Source: Flavobacteriaceae bacterium (GTDB lineage Bacteria > Bacteroidota > Bacteroidia > Flavobacteriales > Flavobacteriaceae). Taken from it: a stretch of 5,207 nt of DNA. The number at the start of each line of letters is the position of its first letter. Within the stretch, counting starts at the first letter, position 1. Positions 1 to 3,793 of this stretch are shown piece after piece. Under the pieces are notes generated by a model that was given only the letters and a program-made list of their open reading frames with translations, was not told the origin of the DNA and did not search any database. The position numbers and the translations under genes were made by a program. The stretch is taken from positions 1 to 5,207 of the forward strand of contig JAIEMH010000361.1 of NCBI GenBank assembly GCA_019752245.1, written 5' to 3'.

Positions 1-157
1 AATTACAATGTTTTTGAAAAAATGATAAACTATTAGCCAATTTTATTTGTTTCACAGTTTTATTTTCTGGGTCAATTTCAATTACAATAATCTCTTTTTT
101 TGTAACAGAAGGCAAATTGACTATCTGAGATTGATTTGGTTTAATTCCGTATTTCAT
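1..157 (-). CDS. Hypothetical protein, N-terminal 52 codons only (runs off the left edge)
   Basis: An open frame starts with ATG (complement of 155-157), 10 bp after the hsdS stop codon, and stays open for 52 codons to the window edge. The visible protein begins MKYGIKPNQSQIVNLPSV and continues with a predicted beta-strand-rich stretch (KKEIIVIEIDPENKTVKQIK). There is no signal peptide and no membrane segment in this part. The short gap to hsdS on the same strand suggests it is the next gene of the same operon. I do not recognise the family. It does not look like the start of a typical HsdR, but 52 residues are too few to exclude any function. The start is chosen because it is the first ATG after the hsdS stop and has a fitting distance. 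That it is a real gene is likely; its function is unknown. Confidence 0.6.
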   Translation of the reverse strand, partial: MKYGIKPNQSQIVNLPSVTKKEIIVIEIDPENKTVKQIKLANSLSFFQKHCN

Positions 158-167
158 AATGACTTTT

Positions 168-1277
168 TTAACTTAATTCTCCATTAAACGCCTGCTGCAA
201 CAACCCTTGAAACAACAACTCACTTTTAACCAATGCCTCTTGCGCTTGCTGTTTTTGCGCTTCTATTAATTGGATGCGTTCTGCGAATTTGTTTTGGAGG
301 TTTATTGGAGGAAGTATTATTATTATTTTTTCAAATTCCCCTTTTGTCAACATTCTTTTCATACCATTTGATGCATGATTTTGTATATGTTTTCTAGAGC
401 TTTTAATTAAATAATATAAAAATTGAGAGTTTACATTTGAGTTTGGTTCAATTGCATTTATTTGTTGGTTAAAAGAAACTTTTCTATTGGTTAATGCCAC
501 TCTTCCGATTGATTCAATGCTTCCAGCAATACAAGCAACTAATATTGAACCAGCGTTTACGCTTCTACCTTTACTTAATCCTTTTTCGGAAAGATATTCA
601 TTAGCTTCTGTAACATATATTATATTTTCCTTTATGTTATCGGTTTTTATCCATTCAATATGATCATTATCATAATTTTTTGCATCAGCTCTTGATGGAG
701 TATTTCCTGTAGAAATTTTTCCAAAATTCTTCAATCCCTTTTTCTCCCAACCTTTTTCATTTTTGACAGGATCACCAAACATATCCAAAAACAAACTTTG
801 GGTTAAAGCATCGTATTTTGCTATAAGTTGTTGGTTGTATTGTCGCAATTCATCGGCTTTGTCTAGGATTTTTGCGATTTTTTGTTGGGTTGGTAAATCG
901 GGTAGTGGGATTTGGATTTGCGAGTATTTAGAAATCCAATATCTTTTATGCAAATCTTTATCAATGTAAATAGTTTGCATTTTATAATATAAAAATCTTA
1001 AATCTGCTTTTTCTTTGACAGATTTTAAAATTTTCATTGCGGAAGATTTTACTTTGAAAGGAAAATCAACATAGTGGAATGCAGTAGTGAAATCATCAAA
1101 TATAATAACAGGAACATCTGTAAATATTCCATTTTCTTCATCTGTATAACCAAGAATAAATGATTTACCAGCAGTTAAAACTGGAGTTTTAAAATTATTA
1201 TTATAATTCTCTGTTTCAACAATGTATTTTGTTGGTTGTTCATATTTAAGAACATCGTCGAGTATAACTTTATGCAT
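168..1277 (-). CDS. hsdS: Type I restriction-modification DNA specificity subunit (HsdS)
   Basis: This is the DNA-recognition subunit of a type I R-M enzyme. It binds HsdM (M2S methylase) and, with HsdR, forms the restriction complex; its two target-recognition domains (TRDs) each read one half of a bipartite site. The 369 residues show the usual order: TRD1 (about 1-125), a central conserved region with coiled-coil character (about 125-172; IPLPDLPTQQKIAKILDKAD, then LFLDMFGDP), TRD2 (about 175-320; contains GKISTGNTPSR and ends ILPPINLQNKFAERI), and a C-terminal conserved helix (about 320-369; IEAQKQQAQEALVKSELLFQGLLQQAFNGEL). The length is slightly short, mainly because TRD1 is compact, but no domain is missing. 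The ATG lies 5 bp after the stop of the membrane-protein gene, so expression is probably coupled to it. The conserved regions are richer in G+C than the TRDs, as expected after TRD exchange. The family call is firm; the recognised sequence cannot be predicted. Confidence 0.95.
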   Translation of the reverse strand: MHKVILDDVLKYEQPTKYIVETENYNNNFKTPVLTAGKSFILGYTDEENGIFTDVPVIIFDDFTTAFHYVDFPFKVKSSAMKILKSVKEKADLRFLYYKMQTIYIDKDLHKRYWISKYSQIQIPLPDLPTQQKIAKILDKADELRQYNQQLIAKYDALTQSLFLDMFGDPVKNEKGWEKKGLKNFGKISTGNTPSRADAKNYDNDHIEWIKTDNIKENIIYVTEANEYLSEKGLSKGRSVNAGSILVACIAGSIESIGRVALTNRKVSFNQQINAIEPNSNVNSQFLYYLIKSSRKHIQNHASNGMKRMLTKGEFEKIIIILPPINLQNKFAERIQLIEAQKQQAQEALVKSELLFQGLLQQAFNGELS

Positions 1278-1282
1278 TTTAT

Positions 1283-1795
1283 TTAATTTGATTTTTCAAA
1301 AAATGAAAAATAGATGAATGTAATGTTTCTTATGTTTAACAATATTAAATGTAATACTGTGGCTAAATTTAGTAAGCATAATAGTTTATAAAACCAGTTT
1401 TCTGAAATTGCTGAAACAGGAATTACATAACCTATTACTTCAAAAAATATTATTATGAATGCTAATAATGTGGAGTATGAAATATAAATATAAAGCTCTT
1501 GAAATAGATTTATTTTTTTACCTGCAATGCGTTCAACTCCTTTTTTTGCTTTTAACTCATCAACCATTTTACTTGAGGTGGATGAAAGAAAAGTGATCGC
1601 AGTAATATTAAATCCAGCTAATATTCCAACTAATGAAATGATTTGGCCGATAAAATCATTATTAATTGATAAACCTGAAGGAATAATATAAATTATTAAA
1701 AATGATAAAACAAAAGGTATTACCATATCAAAAACAAGATACTTTTTTGATATGGTAAAATAATCTAGAATTAGAACTAAAAATTCTCTAAACAT
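1283..1795 (-). CDS. Four-helix integral membrane protein, probable partner of the upstream 297-aa protein
   Basis: I do not recognise a named family in this 170-aa protein. Four hydrophobic segments are visible: about residues 20-39 (begins LVFDMVIPFVLSFLIIY), 50-70 (QIISLVGILAGFNITAITFL), 101-127 and 136-164. The loop between helices 2 and 3 (about 72-98) carries K76, K82, K84, K85, R89, K93 and K94, so by the positive-inside rule it is cytoplasmic, with both termini inside. The GILAGFNITAITFLSS stretch contains small and polar residues within the membrane. The ATG overlaps the TAA of the preceding gene (TAATG), which indicates translational coupling and a joint function. hsdS follows after only 5 bp. 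Size, topology and pairing with a soluble protein resemble RexB of phage lambda or KwaA of Kiwa, i.e. a membrane effector in anti-phage defence. That role is inferred from architecture; no sequence similarity is claimed. Confidence 0.85.
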   Translation of the reverse strand: MFREFLVLILDYFTISKKYLVFDMVIPFVLSFLIIYIIPSGLSINNDFIGQIISLVGILAGFNITAITFLSSTSSKMVDELKAKKGVERIAGKKINLFQELYIYISYSTLLAFIIIFFEVIGYVIPVSAISENWFYKLLCLLNLATVLHLILLNIRNITFIYFSFFEKSN

Positions 1796-2688
1796 TATAT
1801 TAGTTTAATCATTTCTTTTTTCATCAAGTCCTTTACAATTGCCTTAGTTGTTGGGTCTATAATTACTTTGATATGGTTAGTTTTTATTATTCTTTCAATG
1901 AAAAACTTGTGTTCATTTTTGTCATTGTCTTTACCACAGATCCAAACTTTAGAAATATTTGTATTACTTGCAATATTGGTTGCTACATCTTTTGCAAAAT
2001 CTCTGATATTCATCATCGTATCTGCTTTTACATCAATAATTAAATCTTTTTTTACTTGAACAGTTCTATTTGATAGTCCCAGAAATTGTGAACCTAAAAC
2101 TTCCTTGTCCATATAAACTTTACATTCAATAATTCTATCAAGTTGTGCAATTAATTCATTAGGATCATCAATGATTATATCACCAATTTCTGTATTAAAT
2201 TCTTGTTCAATTTGTTTTACTGATAAATATCTATAAATAAATTTATCAAGATAGTTTTTGAAATGATTAGAAGTAATGCCCAAATGTGTATTTTGCATTA
2301 TAATTTCAAATTCAGAATTATCTTTAAATGCTAGAACAAAATAGTTTTCCTCTTTTTCGCCTTCTGTTAATTGTTTTGGATTTTCTCTTTCTGTATTTGT
2401 AACACTATCAATTAGATTTTTCTTTGTACCGAAAGATGCCGATTTAATCATCCCAAAATAGCATTTTTGTCTACCTTGAAAATATCTTGGTTCAATAGTT
2501 TCTATAAAATCTAATGCACAAAACTTTTTATCACTTATTGGCATTTTTCTATCTTCATCATTCAATGAATTTAAAAAATTAGCAAAGTCAGGAAAATCAA
2601 AATCTTCAAAACTATTTTCTATATTTAAACCTTCATAAAGGTTGTAAATATGATAGGTAATTTTTTTTGGAGTTTTTTCTACTGCCAT
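1795..2688 (-). CDS. Soluble protein of unknown function, first gene of a two-gene module (possible RexA-like or KwaB-like sensor)
   Basis: A 297-aa protein with no signal peptide and no membrane segment, so it should be cytoplasmic. Visible parts are an N-terminal region with an acidic patch (SFEDFDFPDF, residues 26-35); a central region (about 75-155) containing CYFGMIKSASFGTKKNLID, QLTEGEKEENYFVLAF and GITSNHFKNYLDKF; and a C-terminal alternating alpha/beta region (about 205-297; KKDLIIDVKADTMMN, SKVWICGK, IKVIIDPT). I see no nuclease, ATPase or helix-turn-helix motif. The order (an FGT-like turn, a short strand preceding an xxGI turn, a helix ending in YLDKF, then a long C-terminal half) loosely recalls lambda RexA (279 aa), which also pairs with a small four-helix membrane protein encoded directly downstream. 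KwaB of Kiwa is an alternative. Both comparisons are weak and by eye. The ATG (2686-2688) follows an unbroken A/T-rich leader, typical of Bacteroidota. The gene stops within TAATG, shared with the membrane gene. Confidence 0.85.
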   Translation of the reverse strand: MAVEKTPKKITYHIYNLYEGLNIENSFEDFDFPDFANFLNSLNDEDRKMPISDKKFCALDFIETIEPRYFQGRQKCYFGMIKSASFGTKKNLIDSVTNTERENPKQLTEGEKEENYFVLAFKDNSEFEIIMQNTHLGITSNHFKNYLDKFIYRYLSVKQIEQEFNTEIGDIIIDDPNELIAQLDRIIECKVYMDKEVLGSQFLGLSNRTVQVKKDLIIDVKADTMMNIRDFAKDVATNIASNTNISKVWICGKDNDKNEHKFFIERIIKTNHIKVIIDPTTKAIVKDLMKKEMIKLI

Positions 2689-2736
2689 ATTTTATTTTTT
2701 TTATTTTTTAAATATTTCGACCTAAATTTTATAACT

Positions 2737-2766
2737 TCTGCCTTGTAAGCAGTGGGTCTGAGGTTC
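2737..2766 (+). pseudogene. tRNA-Thr(UGU)-like fragment: anticodon arm plus 5' half of the T arm
   Basis: On the plus strand, opposite to the genes, bases 2737-2753 form an anticodon arm. It has a 5-position stem (TCTGC / GCAGT, four pairs and one T-T mismatch) around the 7-base loop CTTGTAA with anticodon TGT (2744-2746), which is threonine. A 5-base variable loop (2754-2758) and a T-stem start (TGAGG, 2759-2763, then TTC) follow in correct spacing. The fragment breaks after GGTTC, where GAATCC would be expected, and runs straight into a repeat. No D arm or acceptor 5' strand is recognisable upstream, so it cannot make a functional tRNA. The match to tRNA geometry is good over about 30 bases; chance cannot be wholly excluded. 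Confidence 0.55.
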
Positions 2767-2791
2767 TTCTTACGCTGCGCTCAGGATGACA
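2767..2791 (+). repeat. Dispersed-type short repeat, copy 1 (core GCTCAGGATGACA)
   Basis: This 25-base unit begins TTCTTACGCTGC and ends with the 13-base core GCTCAGGATGACA (2779-2791), which recurs identically at 2833-2845. The reverse complement reads TGTCATCCTGAGC, a motif I know as widely scattered in intergenic DNA of Flavobacteriia and some other phyla. It abuts the broken T arm of the tRNA-like fragment. Its function is unknown; it contains no gene. Confidence 0.6.
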
Positions 2792-2816
2792 AACTTCGGG
2801 GATCAGAAGGTTACAG

Positions 2817-2862
2817 GTTTGTCCTTCGACAAGCTCAGGATGACAATGTCGAGGTCACAAAC
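2817..2862. repeat. Interrupted inverted repeat (long hairpin) spanning repeat copy 2
   Basis: GTTTGT (2817-2822) pairs with ACAAAC (2857-2862), and TCGACA (2826-2831) with TGTCGA (2847-2852). Allowing a bulge, CCT (2823-2825) can pair with AGG (2852-2854). The result is a stem of about 14 pairs around a 15-base loop that holds most of the repeat core. There is no T-run after it on either strand, so it is not an ordinary intrinsic terminator. It could be a REP-like element or a structured RNA processing site between the two halves of the operon. Confidence 0.5.
2823..2845 (+). repeat. Dispersed-type short repeat, copy 2 (core GCTCAGGATGACA)
   Basis: This 23-base unit begins CCTTCGACAA and ends with the same 13-base core (2833-2845) as copy 1, in the same orientation, 54 bases further along. 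The 5' halves of the two copies differ (TTACGCTGC against TCGACAA), so they belong to two variants of the same repeat family rather than being a recent tandem duplication. Confidence 0.6.
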
Positions 2863-2868
2863 ATGGCA

Positions 2869-2888
2869 TCGAATCCCTTCCTCTCTGC
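2869..2888 (+). pseudogene. tRNA 3'-end-like fragment (serine type), first copy
   Basis: TCGAATCCCTTCCTCTCTGC matches the 3' T loop, 3' T-stem strand and 3' acceptor strand of a serine-type tRNA, with a G where the discriminator base belongs. The following CAA stands where CCA would be. No matching 5' acceptor strand or body lies upstream; the preceding bases are repeat DNA. Its T-stem strand does not pair with the TGAGG of the threonine-like fragment, so the two are not simply one tRNA split by an insertion. Confidence 0.45.
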
Positions 2889-2907
2889 AATTTTATTTTA
2901 AATTTGG

Positions 2908-2932
2908 GGTGGAGAATCCCTCTTTCTCCGCC
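2908..2932. terminator. Hairpin just after the acidic gene, overlapping a serine tRNA-like 3' end
   Basis: GGTGGAGAA (2908-2916) and TTCTCCGCC (2924-2932) form a 9-position stem around a 7-base loop, with one G-T wobble read on the plus strand and one A-C mismatch read on the minus strand. It begins 2 bases beyond the stop codon (2935-2937) of the 283-aa gene, a position suited to termination or 3'-end protection. The minus-strand sequence that follows is CCCCAAATTTAAAAT, a poor T-tract, so efficient termination is doubtful. The bases GAATCCCTCTTTCTCCGCCA (2914-2933) also match a serine tRNA 3' end including G73 and CCA. Confidence 0.35.
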
Positions 2933-2933
2933 A
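2914..2933 (+). pseudogene. tRNA 3'-end-like fragment (serine type), second copy with CCA
   Basis: These 20 bases fit the 3' end of a serine tRNA in register: AAT of the T loop, CCCTC of the T stem, TTTCTCC acceptor strand (2923-2929), G73 (2930) and CCA (2931-2933). The 5' part of the T loop is GGA rather than TTC, and no tRNA body precedes it, so it is not functional. It is a near duplicate of the fragment at 2869-2888, 45 bases upstream. Confidence 0.45.
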
Positions 2934-2934
2934 A

Positions 2935-3786
2935 TTAATTTCTTAATTCTTCAAATTGGTTCAATTTATCTGCTTTTTCTATTAAATCCATAAACTCATT
3001 TTCTGAGATTATTGGAGCTACAATTGTGTATTCATCAACACGTTGCCAACTATTTGGTAAAATAGTGTTGAGTGTATTATTATCAATGGCTATTATTTCT
3101 TCTTCGTTTTTTTGAAATAAAATGTAGTCATATTTATCAATGATGCAATCTACTTTATTAGAAATGAGTTTTAAAATTTTTATGTTATCGCCATCACCAG
3201 TTTCCATTACATTACCATATTCATAATTTGGTATTTGATAGTTCACTTTTTTAATTAAATCATGCATTATGGTTATGAGTTCTTCATCGGTTTTATCTTT
3301 ATAGGTATTCATAAAATCTGTTCCAAAATGGACTTTTCTTATTGGTCCAAATATAGAAATGTATTTACCTGTTTGTTCAATAATACCTCGCATGGTACTA
3401 ACATCACTCAATTGCATTTTTTCAATTTCATTCTTATCATACAAACCTAAACCTACAGAAACCAACTTTAAACTTTCATCGTCACTATCTGCATCTTCAT
3501 CATCAAATTCAACAAAGGTTTCTCCTTTAAAATTTTCGCAAATAATGTGAGCAAGAAACTTTGTAATTTGATAGTCGGTTTCATTAGACATTATAGTATT
3601 TCGTAACTCGATTAATCCATTTTCAAAACTTACATCAATACCACGAGTAGAGTTGTTGTTTTGCCAAAAATAGCAGAGGTTTTCGTTTCTTTGTTCCAAC
3701 GAAATTGCGCTATTATTGCTAAAAATGTTTTGCAATTTTTCAAAATCAAAAGGAATTTCAGTTTTGATGTAATGGTAAATACTCAT
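2935..3786 (-). CDS. Highly acidic protein of unknown function encoded directly after hsdM
   Basis: This 283-aa protein matches no family I can name. It starts MSIYHYIKTEIPFDFEKL and has no signal peptide or membrane segment, so it is probably cytoplasmic. By hand count it has about 52 Asp/Glu against about 27 Lys/Arg, a net charge near -25. An acidic run lies at residues 94-104 (FDDEDADSDDE). Other recognisable stretches are KYISIFGPIRKVHFGTDF (141-158), a beta-rich part with KVDCIIDKYDYILFQKNEEEIIAID (211-235) and a C-terminal helix (262-283). No catalytic motif is evident. The ATG is 7 bp after the hsdM stop, so it is almost certainly co-transcribed with hsdM. The strong negative charge would fit a DNA mimic or regulator of the methylase, but acidic composition alone is weak evidence; an unrelated accessory or immunity role is equally possible. 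Confidence 0.85.
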   Translation of the reverse strand: MSIYHYIKTEIPFDFEKLQNIFSNNSAISLEQRNENLCYFWQNNNSTRGIDVSFENGLIELRNTIMSNETDYQITKFLAHIICENFKGETFVEFDDEDADSDDESLKLVSVGLGLYDKNEIEKMQLSDVSTMRGIIEQTGKYISIFGPIRKVHFGTDFMNTYKDKTDEELITIMHDLIKKVNYQIPNYEYGNVMETGDGDNIKILKLISNKVDCIIDKYDYILFQKNEEEIIAIDNNTLNTILPNSWQRVDEYTIVAPIISENEFMDLIEKADKLNQFEELRN

Positions 3787-3793
3787 TTGGTTG

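Larger units (their letters stand above)
2689..2934. other. 246-bp non-coding gap built of tRNA-like fragments and short repeats
   Basis: This gap separates the acidic 283-aa gene from the 297-aa gene; the other gene junctions in the window are 10 bp or less. The part next to the 297-aa gene (2689-2730) is A/T-rich leader. The rest contains a threonine tRNA-like half on the plus strand, two copies of a short dispersed-type repeat, an interrupted inverted repeat, and two serine tRNA-like 3' ends in tandem. No open frame of note is visible on either strand. I see no convincing Bacteroidota promoter (TTTG / TAnnTTTG) for the 297-aa gene, although one is to be expected here if the pair is separately transcribed. 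The gap looks like degraded or recombined non-coding DNA inside an operon. Confidence 0.8.

Noticed and set aside
763..969. Plus-strand open frame of 68 codons inside hsdS
   Set aside because: It lies opposite the strongly conserved central region of hsdS and its translation looks like no protein family; it is a shadow of the real gene.
1868..2059. Plus-strand open frame of 63 codons with a hydrophobic translation
   Set aside because: It is antisense to the 297-aa gene. A hydrophobic product is typical of antisense reading of A/T-rich coding DNA, and no start context or neighbour supports it.
1283..2688. Firm annotation of the pair as Kiwa (KwaA/KwaB) or RexAB
   Set aside because: Only layout, size and topology agree. 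I see no diagnostic residues of DUF4868 or of RexA/RexB, so a named call would be overreach.
2767..2845. CRISPR array
   Set aside because: There are only two copies, with a shared core of only 13 bases and diverging 5' halves; no regular repeat-spacer pattern and no cas genes.
2737..2888. One intact tRNA gene interrupted in the T loop by the repeats
   Set aside because: The T-stem halves (TGAGG and CCCTT) do not pair, the left half is threonine-like while the right half is serine-like, and no D arm or 5' acceptor strand is present.
3262..3550. Two overlapping plus-strand open frames opposite the acidic gene
   Set aside because: They are short, overlap each other in different frames, and one reads the Asp/Glu codons backwards as a serine run (SSSLSASSSSNS). 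They are shadows.
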